Notes under the pieces: model-generated | What the model was told of the DNA's origin: nothing | What the model saw: the letters and a program-made list of their open reading frames with translations, nothing else | Databases searched by the model: none | From: Glycomyces fuscus | Lineage (GTDB): Bacteria; Actinomycetota; Actinomycetes; Streptosporangiales; Streptosporangiaceae | Length of the DNA stretch: 64,000 bases | Reading direction: 5' to 3' | Assembly: GCA_002529455.1 (NCBI GenBank) | Contig: NYMS01000063.1 | Coordinates: 124,001-188,000 of the forward strand | Program-made: the position numbers and the translations under genes | Shown: positions 43,959 to 54,914 of the stretch, piece by piece | Position numbering within the stretch: the stretch's first letter is position 1 | Layout: each line of letters begins with the position of its first letter

Positions 43959-44744
43959 TCAGGCGCCGAAGTCGTACCGCAGCACGTACGCCGAGCCGTC
44001 CATGGTGATCTCGTTGAACTCCACCGGCCGGTGGTCGGCGGTCAGCGCGGTGCGCGCCACCTCCAGCACCGGGGTGCCGGGGAAGAGCTCCAGCACCGTG
44101 CTCTCCTCGGGGGTGGGCATGCGCACCCGGATCTCCTCGGTGAAGTGCGCCGGGGCGTGCCCCAGCTCGGCCAGGCGCGCGTAGATGCCTCCCGGCCCGC
44201 TGTCGTACTCCCGGACGCGCCGGGCCGACGGCCCGCCGCCGTCCCCCAGCACGGCCAGGGGCAGGTGCGAGACGGCCTGCTGCACCGGCCGCCCGTCCAC
44301 GAGGTAGCGGCGCGAGCGGCGCAGCACCCCGTCCCCCTCGGCCAGGCCCAGCGCGCGCACCACGTGCTCGGCGGGCACCGCCTCGTCCACGCGCAGGCTG
44401 TCCACCTCGTACTCCCGGTCCTCGCTGTCGACCCGCCAGATCGCGCGCCCGCTGCCCCACAGGTCCTTGGACAATCGCCGGGCGCCGTGTCTTCGCAGGG
44501 GGCGGAACAGGCGGACGTAGATGCCCGAGCCGCGCACGGCCACGGCCAGACCCTCGTTGATCAGTACGGAGAGCGCCTGCCTCGCGGTGGCCCGTGCGAC
44601 GCCGTGGCGTTCCATGAGGGTGTTCTCCCCGGGCAGGCGGTCGCCGTCGGCGTACTGTCCGGAGCGGATCTGTTCGCGTAGTTCCTCGGCTATCCCGCGA
44701 TAGACCGGAGGGGATCCGTTTTCGGACGTCGGCACCACGTTCAT
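43959..44744 (-). CDS. GntR-family regulator, HutC subfamily (UTRA domain)
   Basis: About 261 residues. The N-terminal winged helix (about 12-80) includes RLPGENTLMERHGVARATARQAL, typical of GntR. The C-terminal UTRA ligand domain contains RRSRRYLVDGRPVQQAVSHLP and PVEFNEITMDGSAYVLRYDF. ATG 44744 has GAGAGG directly before it, too close for good initiation; GTG codons 6-9 bases further in are realistic starts. No metabolic operon is attached, so the effector is unknown. Confidence 0.9.
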   Translation of the reverse strand: MNVVPTSENGSPPVYRGIAEELREQIRSGQYADGDRLPGENTLMERHGVARATARQALSVLINEGLAVAVRGSGIYVRLFRPLRRHGARRLSKDLWGSGRAIWRVDSEDREYEVDSLRVDEAVPAEHVVRALGLAEGDGVLRRSRRYLVDGRPVQQAVSHLPLAVLGDGGGPSARRVREYDSGPGGIYARLAELGHAPAHFTEEIRVRMPTPEESTVLELFPGTPVLEVARTALTADHRPVEFNEITMDGSAYVLRYDFGA

Positions 44745-44785
44745 CCTCTCGGCCGGGGGGCCAAGCCGGTAAGCCCCGTCAATGC

Positions 44786-44825
44786 GGTGTGCCCTGTGTC
44801 CAGCAGCGGTGTTTCAGGGCACACC
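44786..44825. promoter_or_regulatory. Inverted repeat upstream of the gntR gene
   Basis: GGTGTGCCCTG (44786-44796) and its perfect complement CAGGGCACACC (44815-44825), 18 bases apart, lie 41 bp upstream of the GntR start codon. It could be an operator for this regulator or the transcription end of the gene at 44913. Confidence 0.45.
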
Positions 44826-44912
44826 TCGGGTATGTCCGGTTGCAGGATGGTTCATGCGTGGTTGTGGGGCGACCGAAACCGAGCGGTTACCCGTGTTTCC
44901 TCCACAGGCGCC

Positions 44913-45728
44913 CTATCCCCTGACGTAACGCGCGAACAGGCTTCCCTCCGCCTCCAACAGGTGCGCCATCCGCACGGGTGTGCTCTGCGCGGAGGCGCTC
45001 TCCGGCGCCCCGGGCGCCTGCGCTCCCCCCGCGACGATGCGCGGCGACCCCGGCCCCAGCAGGTGCGGGCTCAGGGTCAGGCACAGCTCGTCCAGCAGTC
45101 CCGCCGCCACGAACTCCGCCAGCAGGTGCGGGCCGCCCTCGGTCAGCACGCGGTGCAGTCCGCGCTCGGCCAGGCCGTCCACCACGTGCGCGGGCGTCAC
45201 CGAGGCCCCCTCGACGACCACGAGGTCGGCGTGCTCGGCCACCTCGCGGCGCCGCCGCTCGGGGGAGCCGTCCGTGGTGAACACCAGGGTGCGCGCGTCC
45301 GGCGGAGCCCCGGTGAGCAGGTCGGCGGGCAGGTCGAGGGAACGGGAGACCACCGCCACCGCCGGCGTCCGCGCCCGTCCCGCGCGCAGCCCCTCCCACG
45401 CCCTGCGGACGCGGACCGGGCCGTACCCCTCCACGCGCGCCGTGGCGGCGCCCACCAGCACCACGTCGCACAGGGCGCGCAGCGCGCCCATGATCCTGCG
45501 GTCGGGCACCGAGGACAGGTCCCTGCTGCGCCCCGAGGGGCCGACGGCGCCGCCGTCGGCGCTGGCCACCATGTTGGCGCGCACCCAGGGGCGGTCCAGG
45601 TCGGCGGGGTAGGCGTAGGCGGCGGCCAGGTCCACGTCCCGGCCGCCCGGTGAGGGCAGCAGTTCCCGGAACGCGACGGGGGCGGCGGGGGCGGCGGGGG
45701 CTTCCGCCCCGGTGTGTGTACTCGACAT
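44913..45728 (-). CDS. RibD C-terminal-like pyrimidine reductase family protein
   Basis: About 271 residues with the RibD_C dihydrofolate-reductase-like fold: WVRANMVASADGGAVGPSGRS (substrate/NADPH-binding start), VVLVGAATARVEGYGPVR and LTEGGPHLLAEFVAAGLLDELCLTLSPHLLG. Stand-alone members are often annotated as pyrimidine reductases, but their true substrates are mostly unknown; no riboflavin gene is nearby. ATG 45728 is used, GTG 45734 is an alternative. TACCCT lies 8 bases before the ATG, which suggests a leaderless message. Confidence 0.87.
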   Translation of the reverse strand: MSSTHTGAEAPAAPAAPVAFRELLPSPGGRDVDLAAAYAYPADLDRPWVRANMVASADGGAVGPSGRSRDLSSVPDRRIMGALRALCDVVLVGAATARVEGYGPVRVRRAWEGLRAGRARTPAVAVVSRSLDLPADLLTGAPPDARTLVFTTDGSPERRRREVAEHADLVVVEGASVTPAHVVDGLAERGLHRVLTEGGPHLLAEFVAAGLLDELCLTLSPHLLGPGSPRIVAGGAQAPGAPESASAQSTPVRMAHLLEAEGSLFARYVRG

Positions 45729-45880
45729 GGTCACACAGGGTAGGCGGTGGCCGAGGGCATGCCGAGGAGGGGGAGCGCGAGCCCCCCGCCCAGCCTTTTT
45801 CCTCCAGCATCCCCAACGCGCCGTGCCGCCGCCAGAGCGGATCCCGTCCTGTGGACGACCGGGGGGTGGTACGCGCGGCG

Positions 45881-45924
45881 GCGGGCCCCGGCCGCTCCCC
45901 CGCGGGGGAGCGGCCGGGGCCCGC
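45881..45924 (-). terminator. 44-bp perfect palindrome after glgX
   Basis: 22 bases on each side pair without mismatch (centre between 45902 and 45903), 13 bp beyond the glgX stop. It is the longest perfect palindrome seen in the window and is a strong terminator. Confidence 0.85.
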
Positions 45925-45936
45925 GTGCCCGGTCCC

Positions 45937-48099
<2,163 letters not shown>

Positions 48100-48515
48100 A
48101 GGCGTCGTCAGTCTCTTGGGTTCAGGGCCTTCGGAAGGGGTGGTCCGGGCCCGCGCGCCTCCGGCCGTTCCTGAAGGTTTTCCGCGGTCCCGCCCCCCGT
48201 CCGAAAGCGGGCGGTCGTGTTTTGTGACGACTTCTTTGTTCCGCTCCGAACGCCGAAGTATGCCGACCTGGCCGATGATCATTCATCGGCTGTCCCTCTT
48301 GGAAGGTTTTTGTTGGAATTATCAGGGTTAAGAGTGGTAATAGAGATTTGTGAGGTTAAGAAATGGTGTCGGGGTGTCCCGGGGCACTCCGCCCTCCCCG
48401 CGCGGCCGGGGGCGCGCGGGCGGCACGGCCCCCGCTCCCACCGGTGCCGGTGGGAGCGCACGGGGGCGCGGTCCCCTGGCCGCACCGGCGGAGTCGGGGC
48501 GGTGCGGCCCCGCTC
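48100..48515. other. Intergenic region: glgX promoter side and terminator of the AidB-like gene
   Basis: 416 bp. 48225-48360 is clearly AT-richer than the surroundings and probably holds the glgX promoter. 48434-48457 is an 11-bp perfect hairpin (GCTCCCACCGG paired with CCGGTGGGAGC) that would end the minus-strand AidB-like transcript. No gene is visible. Confidence 0.6.
48434..48457 (-). terminator. Hairpin after AidB-like gene
   Basis: 11-bp perfect stem (48434-48444 with 48447-48457) with a 2-base loop, about 60 bp beyond the stop. Confidence 0.6.
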
Positions 48516-50156
48516 TCACCGGCTCGGGCGGGCCCGGTCCAGGATGAGCTCGGTGTCCACGCCCCGGGGCAGGGTGCCGAACACGTGCCCCCACCCGCCG
48601 CCCAGACGCGAGGCGGTGAACGCCTCGGCGACCGGGGTGGGCGCGTGGCGCAGCAGCACCGACGCCTGCAGGGTCAGCGCCATCAGCTCCACCACCGACC
48701 GCGCCCGGTACTGGGCCTCCTCCGGGTCTCCCAGGGCCTGTTCCAAGCGCTTGACCGCCGCGTCGTAGTGGTCGTCCACGCCCGCGGCGGTGCGCAGTTC
48801 GGCCAGGAAGGCCTCCAGCGACTCGGGGCTGCGGCCCATCGCGCGCAGCACGTCCAGCGCCGCCACGTTGCCCGAGCCCTCCCAGACGGAGTTGAGCGGG
48901 GAGTCCCGGAACAGCCGGGGCATCCCCGACTCCTCCACGTACCCGTTGCCGCCCAGGCACTCCAGCGCCTCGGCGGCGTGGGCGGGCTGGCGCTTGGTCA
49001 CCCAGAACTTGCCCACGGCCACCCCCAGGCGGCGGAAGGCCGTCTCGGCCCCGTCCCCGCGCACCGAGCGGTCCACGGCACCGGCCAGGCGGGTCATCAG
49101 CGCCGTCGCCGCCTCCGACTCCAGCGCCAGGTCGGCGAGCACGTTGCGCATCAGCGGCTGCTCGGCCAGCAGCCCGCCGAAGGCGCTGCGGTGCTCGGCG
49201 TGGTGCAGGGCGTGCACCACCGCGGCGCGCATGCCCGCGGCCGAGCCGATCACGCAGTCCAGCCGGGTGCTGTTGACCATCTCGATGATGGTGGGCACGC
49301 CCCTGCCGGGCTCGCCGACCAGGTGGGCGAGGGCCCCGTCGTACTCCAGCTCCGCCGACGCGTTGGAGCGGTTGCCCAGCTTGTCCTTGAGCCGCTGGAC
49401 GTGCAGCGCGTTGCGAGCGCCGTCCTCCAGCACCCGGGGCACCAGGAAGCAGCTCAGCCCCTCGGGCGCCTGCGCCAGGGTGAGGAAGAAGTCGCTCATC
49501 GGCGCCGAGGTGAACCACTTGTGCCCGGTCAGCACGTGGTGCCCCTCCGCCGTGGGGACCGCGCGGGTGGTGTTGGCGCGCACGTCCGAGCCGCCCTGCT
49601 TCTCGGTCATCGACATGCCCGCGAGGAGCCCGCGCTTGGTGTGCGGCGCCCGCAGCCCGAAGTCGTAGACGCGCGCGGTGAGCAGCGGCTCGTAGCGCCG
49701 CGCCAGCTCGGGGGAGTGGCGCAGGGCCGGGACCGCCGCGTAGGTCATCGAGACCGGGCACCCGTGGCCCGCCTCGGGCTGGGACCACAGGAAGAACTTG
49801 GCGGCGCGGGCCACGTGCGCTCCCGGGCGCCCGTCCGCCCACGGCGCCGCGTGCATGCCGTGCTCCACCGCCTGGTCCATGAGCACGTGGTAGGCGGGCT
49901 GGTAGTCGACCTCGTCCACCCGGTGGCCGTAGCGGTCGTGGGTGCGCAGGACGGGCGGGTAGGTGTTGGCGGACTCGCCCCAGGAGCGGACCCGCTCCGA
50001 CCCGGCCGCGTCGCCGACCTCGCGCACCTCGGCCTCGGCCCACCCGGCGCCCTCGCGCCGCAGGCCCTCCACGAGCGCGGGGTCCTCCGCCGCCGCGTAG
50101 TCGCCGAGCGGGGGCGCCTGGTTGAACACCTCGTGTGTGGGGGGCACGGCGGCCAC
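48516..50156 (-). CDS. AidB-like acyl-CoA dehydrogenase family protein
   Basis: 546 residues. The N-terminus THEVFNQAPPLGDY and RTHDRYGHRVDEVDY, followed by AGMSMTEKQGGSDVRANTT (FAD contact) and LECLGGNGYVEESGMPRLFRDSPLNSVWEGSGNV, match AidB, the flavoprotein of the E. coli alkylation response, and its homologues. AidB binds DNA and has weak acyl-CoA dehydrogenase activity; its real substrate is unresolved. GTG 50156 has GGAAAGAG directly upstream. It is not next to ada or alkA genes, so a DNA-protection role is only inferred from the family. Confidence 0.9.
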   Translation of the reverse strand: MAAVPPTHEVFNQAPPLGDYAAAEDPALVEGLRREGAGWAEAEVREVGDAAGSERVRSWGESANTYPPVLRTHDRYGHRVDEVDYQPAYHVLMDQAVEHGMHAAPWADGRPGAHVARAAKFFLWSQPEAGHGCPVSMTYAAVPALRHSPELARRYEPLLTARVYDFGLRAPHTKRGLLAGMSMTEKQGGSDVRANTTRAVPTAEGHHVLTGHKWFTSAPMSDFFLTLAQAPEGLSCFLVPRVLEDGARNALHVQRLKDKLGNRSNASAELEYDGALAHLVGEPGRGVPTIIEMVNSTRLDCVIGSAAGMRAAVVHALHHAEHRSAFGGLLAEQPLMRNVLADLALESEAATALMTRLAGAVDRSVRGDGAETAFRRLGVAVGKFWVTKRQPAHAAEALECLGGNGYVEESGMPRLFRDSPLNSVWEGSGNVAALDVLRAMGRSPESLEAFLAELRTAAGVDDHYDAAVKRLEQALGDPEEAQYRARSVVELMALTLQASVLLRHAPTPVAEAFTASRLGGGWGHVFGTLPRGVDTELILDRARPSR

Positions 50157-50412
50157 CTCTTTCCGTTCCTGGTCGCGGGTGGTCGGAGTGCGGGAATCCT
50201 ATCCCCGGGCGGGACGCCCGCCAGAACCGGCTTCGGTCGCCCCGGGGCCCGTTCCGGTGCCCGTTCCCGGAACCCGGCCGGGTGGCCGCATCCGGGGGCC
50301 GAACCGGGACCGCTCCCGGTCATCGGCACCGGAAAGCGGCGAACCCCGGACGCGTACCCGCCGTCGAAGCCGGTGCCCGGGTCCCACGGGCACTCCGTGA
50401 GGGAAGGACGAC

Positions 50413-51792
50413 ATGACCGCCACCACCGCCACGCAGGTCCGGGTGCCCGAGCCGGACATGCCCCCGCCCGAGGAGATCTGGGGCGAGGGCGCGGCCCTGG
50501 CCGTGTTCCACGCGCTCCTGCCCGGGGCGGGCACGGGCTGCGAGCGCTACCGGGGCGGCCTGCGCAGGATCGACCACGGCGGCTGGGAGTGCGGGATGGC
50601 CTGGGTCGGGGGAGGGCGGGCCGTCCTGTTCGGCTACTCCCTCGAGGGCGAGCGCGCCGACGCGGTCGGCGGCACGGGCTGGGGCACCCAGAGCCGGTTC
50701 ACCGTACCGGCGGTCGACCTCCTCGCGGGAGGTCCGGACTGGCTGCCCTGGGAGTGGCTGCACGAGGTCATGCTGGACCTGGGCATCGTCTGCTTCGTCG
50801 CCTGGTGGGACGGGGCGGCGTGGTACCAGGCGCCCGTCCCCGCCGGTATGGACGACCGGGTCCACGACATGGACGACGGGATCGACGAGTACGTCGTGTA
50901 CGAACTGGCCGACCCCGACCGGGAGGAGGACGCGGCGGCCGCGTGCGCGGAGCTCCTCCGGGCGGGACGCGAACGCCGGATGGACCGCGCCGTCCTGGAG
51001 GCGCTGGCCGACACCCTGCGGGACCCGGGGGCCGCCGACGTCGGCGCGGCCCTGGAGGAGGCCCGCCTGCTGGGGGTGGCCGAGCACGGGGGCGGTGGGC
51101 CCCCGGTGGTCCCCGCGGGCCGTGGGGAGCCCGCCGGCCGGCGGGTCCACCAACCGGACGGCCAGGGCGGAGCCTCGCTCTCGGTGGCCATGCTGGAGGC
51201 CCCCGAGCGAGAGCGCCCCGACCCCGGGCGGGGACCGGCCCTGGAGGCCGTCCTGTCCTGGATGGACGCCAACGGCCACGGCGCGGGGATCCGCGTGGTC
51301 CACAGGAGCACCCGCCACCGGCGCTTCGACGTCTTCTCCCACCCCGCCCCCAACGGTTCCGTGGACCCCGCCGACCCCTCCCTTCTCACTGACCAGACCG
51401 ACCACGCTCACCACCCCCGCCTCACCAATCCCTCCTTCTCCGCCGCCGCTGCCCCCTCCCTCCCCGCCCGCCGTGTCACGACCGCGCCGAACGAGCTGCT
51501 GGAGGCCTGGCGCGAGGAGGAGGCGCACCCCGAGCGGGGACGCTGGCTGTGCGCGAGGATCCACCGGCGGGGCGGCCGCACCGTGGTGGAGCGTGCCTAC
51601 GACCGGCTCCCCGCCTGGCAGGGCCCCGTCGCGTGGGACGAGGGGGGACTGGCCGCGCTGCGCGGGGAGACGGCCGCACGCGCCCCCGGCTGGCGCCCCG
51701 AGTGGACCCCTCTCCTGGACGAGGACTTCAACAGGGACGGAGCGCCTCCGTGCCTGTGCTGGCGGCCGGGGCTGCCCGTGGCCGTGGGCTAG
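50413..51792 (+). CDS. Hypothetical protein with low-complexity linker
   Basis: 459 residues, no family recognised. Residues 1-145 look globular and Trp-rich (HGGWECGMAWVGGGRAVLFGY, WEWLHEVMLDLGIVCFVAWWDGAAWY). About 150-300 is helical and acidic. A Pro/Ser/His-rich linker lies at about 315-355. The end (about 358-445) is a small Trp/Arg-rich domain (RWLCARIHRRGGRTVVERAYD, PGWRPEWTPLLDE). No signal peptide or membrane segment. SD GGGAAGGA precedes ATG 50413. The two ends resemble domains seen around immunity-type proteins of actinomycetes only in general composition, so no function is offered. Confidence 0.7.
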   Translation: MTATTATQVRVPEPDMPPPEEIWGEGAALAVFHALLPGAGTGCERYRGGLRRIDHGGWECGMAWVGGGRAVLFGYSLEGERADAVGGTGWGTQSRFTVPAVDLLAGGPDWLPWEWLHEVMLDLGIVCFVAWWDGAAWYQAPVPAGMDDRVHDMDDGIDEYVVYELADPDREEDAAAACAELLRAGRERRMDRAVLEALADTLRDPGAADVGAALEEARLLGVAEHGGGGPPVVPAGRGEPAGRRVHQPDGQGGASLSVAMLEAPERERPDPGRGPALEAVLSWMDANGHGAGIRVVHRSTRHRRFDVFSHPAPNGSVDPADPSLLTDQTDHAHHPRLTNPSFSAAAAPSLPARRVTTAPNELLEAWREEEAHPERGRWLCARIHRRGGRTVVERAYDRLPAWQGPVAWDEGGLAALRGETAARAPGWRPEWTPLLDEDFNRDGAPPCLCWRPGLPVAVG

Positions 51793-51813
51793 GAAGACCC
51801 CGCTCCCGCCCGG

Positions 51814-52503
51814 TCACGGCCAGAGCAGGCCGCGTTCCCAGGGCGCGTCCGTACCCGGGCGGGTGTAGCGCAGACGCGTGTGGCGGCGGTCCCGGTCGGC
51901 CTGCCAGAACTCCACCTCGGCCGGGCGGACCAGGTACAGGCCCCAGTCCTCGGGGACCAGCCCCGGATCGCGCTCCAGTCTCTCCCGGCTCTCCCGGGCC
52001 ACGCGGTCGACCTCCGCGAGGTCGGTCAGGGGCTCGCTCTGTCTCCCGTGCAGGCCGGCGACCCGCGACTCCAGCGGCCGCGCCAGGTAGTCGGCGGCGC
52101 ACCGCTCCCCGTCGGCCGGCTCCGCACGCCCGCGCACCCGTACCTGGCGCCCCTGCCCGATCCAGTGGAACAGCAGTGCCACCGCCGGGTTGCGGGCCAG
52201 CTCCCGCCCCTTGCGCGAACCGGTCGTGGTGGCGAACCACCAGCCCTCGGGCGTGAAGTCCTTCATGATCACCACCCGCGCCGACGGAGCCCCCGCCCCG
52301 TCCGCGGTCGCGACCGTCATCGCGTGCGGCTCGGCCACACCGCCCTCGACCGCCCCCGCGAACCACTCCAGGAACAGCTCCGCCGGGTCCTCGGGCGCCG
52401 CCGCGGGATCGAACTCCGGCAGCACCCCCGAGAACACCGGCAGCCCCCGCAGCAGGTCCCGGACACCACTGCGCACCGAACCCCGTTCCTCCGACACGGC
52501 CAC
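51814..52503 (-). CDS. pdxH: Pyridoxine/pyridoxamine 5'-phosphate oxidase
   Basis: 229 residues. FMN enzyme oxidising pyridoxamine or pyridoxine phosphate to pyridoxal 5'-phosphate. Visible are AMTVATADGAGAPSARVVIMKDF (FMN contact Arg/Lys), GSRKGRELARNPAVALLFHW, and the C-terminal VEFWQADRDRRHTRLRYTR with the substrate-binding Arg/His. GTG 52503 is chosen because GAGGAG lies 8 bases upstream; GTG 52497 is possible. It ends 21 bp from the convergent hypothetical gene. Confidence 0.93.
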   Translation of the reverse strand: MAVSEERGSVRSGVRDLLRGLPVFSGVLPEFDPAAAPEDPAELFLEWFAGAVEGGVAEPHAMTVATADGAGAPSARVVIMKDFTPEGWWFATTTGSRKGRELARNPAVALLFHWIGQGRQVRVRGRAEPADGERCAADYLARPLESRVAGLHGRQSEPLTDLAEVDRVARESRERLERDPGLVPEDWGLYLVRPAEVEFWQADRDRRHTRLRYTRPGTDAPWERGLLWP

Positions 52504-52672
52504 CCCCACGACTCCTCGTTCAGTCGGCGCCCGTCCGGTACGCCGCACCTTCGATTCTTCTGGGCCGGGGCCGCGCGGACAAGGGACTTTCCGCAGCTGT
52601 GGACGACCGCGGGCGGGCCCTCCCCGGGGCCGGGGAGGGGGACCGGGCCGGGAGGCGGGCGGGGCGGACCGC

Positions 52673-53041
52673 TCAGCCGGGTGAGGAGGAGGGCGAGGGG
52701 CCGCCCGGAGGGTCGGCGCGCGAGGCGAGGGAGTCGACGCTGGACAGCAGCCCCCGGTCCACCCCGGGCGCGCCCCGGAGCCGGTCCGCCAGGCGCTGCC
52801 AGGTCCCGTCCAGCGACCAGCGGCGGTGCCGCCCCGCCGCCGTCTCCCAGGGGCCGTAGCGCGGGGGCAGTCTGCGCCAGGGGACGCCGGTCCTCGTCCG
52901 GTACAGGATCGCGTTGATCACGCGCCGGTGGTCGGCCCATCTCCCGCCCTTGGCCGGATCGGCGGGCAGGACCGGGCGGAGCAGCTCCCACTCGGAGTCG
53001 CTGAGCTCGTGGGAGTCGGTGGATTCGTGGCAACCAGACAC
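52673..53041 (-). pseudogene. IS5-family transposase fragment (N-terminal DUF4096 part)
   Basis: About 122 residues beginning GTG 53041 with GGGG upstream. HELSDSEWELLRPVLPAD, WADHRRVINAILYRTRTGVPW and LPPRYGPWETAAGRHRRWSLDG are the typical start of IS5-type transposases. The catalytic DDE part is missing: after DGTWQRLADRLR the sequence becomes unrelated and Ser/Pro-rich and stops. No terminal inverted repeats were recognised on either side. It is the remnant of an insertion sequence. Confidence 0.8.
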
Positions 53042-53044
53042 GTT

Positions 53045-53409
53045 CCCCAAGCCTGCCAGGCCGGGCCCGCCTCCGTCGGTGACTTGGGAAAACCCGTCCC
53101 GGAACGCAGGACCCAAAGCGCCCGTGCCCGCACCGGACCTCCGCCCGGTCCGGCGCCGGACGGCGCGAACGGTTCCATACCCGCCTCTCGCCCCACTCGT
53201 CCGGGCACGCGGCCGTCCTCCCGCCCCTCTCCGGGCGGTCCCGTCGCGGACCCGCCTCCCGGCGCCCCGCCCGGGGAACAGCGCGAACGGGCGGCCCGCC
53301 CAGCGGACCGCCCGTTCGCCCCTCCTCGCCGTCCCGCCCGCGCACCCTCACGGCACGGAGGCCGCGGAACGCGGCCGACGGCGTCCGCGCCGAGGCCGGG
53401 ACCGGCGGC
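53045..53409. other. Non-coding GC-rich interval beside the IS fragment
   Basis: 365 bp without a convincing gene. It holds the hairpin at 53284-53318. The rest may include decayed insertion-sequence flank, but no repeat or motif was identified. Confidence 0.4.
53284..53318 (-). terminator. Hairpin ending the sulfur assimilation operon
   Basis: 16-bp stem with one mismatch (53284-53299 with 53303-53318), about 90 bp after the cbiX stop on the minus strand. Confidence 0.6.
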
Positions 53410-54228
53410 TCAGAGGGAGCTGGCCGCGTGCCGCGCCGCCACCGCGGCGTCGTAGCGGTCCAGCACCACCCGGGCCATCTCGGGCACGTCGCCCAGCGCC
53501 TCGGACACCGCGCACGCGCCCGCCTCCAGCGACCGGGCGCGCACCCGGTCGGCGAAGAACCCCGGCGCCAGGAGGTAGGTGGCCACGGCCACCCGCGACG
53601 CCCCCCGTTCGCGCAGCGCGGCCACCGCCTCCCCCGGGCGGGGGGCCGCCGCGGACGCGTAGGCGGCCACGACCTCCCGCCAGGGGCCGCGCCCGGCCAG
53701 TTCGTCGGCCATCGCGGCCACGGTCGCGTTCGCACCGGGGTCGCTGGAGCCGGCCGAGGCCAGCACCAGGGCCGTGTCGGGGCCGGGGCGCACCCCCGCC
53801 TCGTCCAGGCGTCGCTCCACCGCCTCCAACAGCAGCGGGTGCGGGCCCAGGGTGTCGGCGTAGTGCACCCGCAGCCAGGGGCTGCGCCCGCGCGCGTCCG
53901 CCAGCACCTCCGGCAGGTCCACCTTGCTGTGGTAGGCCGCCGTCAACAGTGCCGGCAACACCACCGCCTCGCCCGCTCCGCGTGCGGCCAGCTCCTCCAG
54001 CGCCTCCCGTGCGGAGGGCGCCACGTGGTCCAGGTAGGACACGCGGACGTCGAGCCCCGGCCGCAGCGACCGCACCCGGTCGAACACCGCCGACACGGCC
54101 CGGGCCGACCTCGGGTCCGCGCTGCCGTGCGCCACCGCGAGCAGGGGGACCCTGCCGTCCGCGCCCGGCCCGCGCCCGCCCCCGGACCCGTACCGCCGCC
54201 CGCGCCCGGTCAAAGGTGGATTCCGCAC
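53410..54228 (-). CDS. Sirohydrochlorin chelatase (CbiX/SirB-like)
   Basis: 272 residues made of two CbiX-type halves. The N-terminal half has the metal-binding His residues (LLAVAHGSADPRS and LLTAAYHSKVDLPEVL); the second half (LVLASAGSSDPGANATV) lacks the first His. Such enzymes insert Fe2+ (for sirohaem) or Co2+ into sirohydrochlorin. Directly behind cysH and sir, iron insertion for sirohaem is the logical role, since sulfite reductase needs sirohaem. GTG 54228 overlaps cysH by 19 bp. Confidence 0.88.
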   Translation of the reverse strand: MRNPPLTGRGRRYGSGGGRGPGADGRVPLLAVAHGSADPRSARAVSAVFDRVRSLRPGLDVRVSYLDHVAPSAREALEELAARGAGEAVVLPALLTAAYHSKVDLPEVLADARGRSPWLRVHYADTLGPHPLLLEAVERRLDEAGVRPGPDTALVLASAGSSDPGANATVAAMADELAGRGPWREVVAAYASAAAPRPGEAVAALRERGASRVAVATYLLAPGFFADRVRARSLEAGACAVSEALGDVPEMARVVLDRYDAAVAARHAASSL

Positions 54229-54914
54229 TCGGTCTTGCCCGTGCCGGACCACCGGCCGCTGCGCGGGTCCTCGCCCGGGGCCACCCGCCGCGTGCACGGC
54301 TCGCAGCCGATCGAGGGGTAGCCGTCGTACTGGAGCGGGTTCACGATCACACCGTTCTCGGCCATGTAGGCGTCCACCTCGTCCTGGGTCCACCGGGCGA
54401 TCGGGTTCACCTTGGTCATCCGCCGACGCCTGTCCCACTGCACGACCGGGGTGTCGCGGCGGGTCGCCGAGTCCTCCCGGCGCAGGCCGGTCAGCCACGC
54501 GGCGTAGGGCTCCAGGGCCCGCTGGAGGGGCTCCACCTTGCGCAGGTGGCAGCAGATGCCGGGGTCGCGCCCGTGCAGGCGCGGGCCCAGGGCCAGGTCC
54601 TGCTCGGCCACCGTTCGGGTGGGTTCGACGTTGATCAGGTTGATGTCGTACACGGAGGCCACGGCGTCACGCGTGCCGATGGTCTCGGGGAAGTGGTAGC
54701 CGGTGTCCAGGAAGATGACGTCGATCCCCGGCACCGTTCTGGAGACCAGGTCGACCATGAGCGCGTCGGCCATGGACGAGGTCATGCACAGCTGGTCGCC
54801 GAAGGTCTCGGCGGCCCAGGAGATGACCTCCGGGGCGGAGGCCTCCTCCAGCTCGCGCGCGGCCCGCTCGGCGAGCTCGGGACCGCCTACGGGGGTGATG
54901 GTGGTGGAGTTCAT
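54210..54914 (-). CDS. cysH: Adenylyl-sulfate (APS) reductase, CysH family
   Basis: 234 residues. Reduces activated sulfate to sulfite with thioredoxin. It has the iron-sulfur type Cys set: C121-C122 (GICCHLRKVEPL) and C204/C207 (IGCEPCTR), which marks an APS reductase with a 4Fe-4S cluster rather than a PAPS reductase. The catalytic Cys is C230 in the terminal KTECGIHL. LDTGYHFPET is the sulfate-nucleotide binding part. ATG 54914 has AAGGG upstream; its ATGA overlaps the stop of the zinc-ribbon gene before it. Confidence 0.95.
   Translation of the reverse strand: MNSTTITPVGGPELAERAARELEEASAPEVISWAAETFGDQLCMTSSMADALMVDLVSRTVPGIDVIFLDTGYHFPETIGTRDAVASVYDINLINVEPTRTVAEQDLALGPRLHGRDPGICCHLRKVEPLQRALEPYAAWLTGLRREDSATRRDTPVVQWDRRRRMTKVNPIARWTQDEVDAYMAENGVIVNPLQYDGYPSIGCEPCTRRVAPGEDPRSGRWSGTGKTECGIHL

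Noticed and set aside
48100..48282. 61-residue N-terminal extension of GlgX
   Set aside because: About a third of codons end in A or T, unlike the gene proper; the shorter start gives the normal family length.
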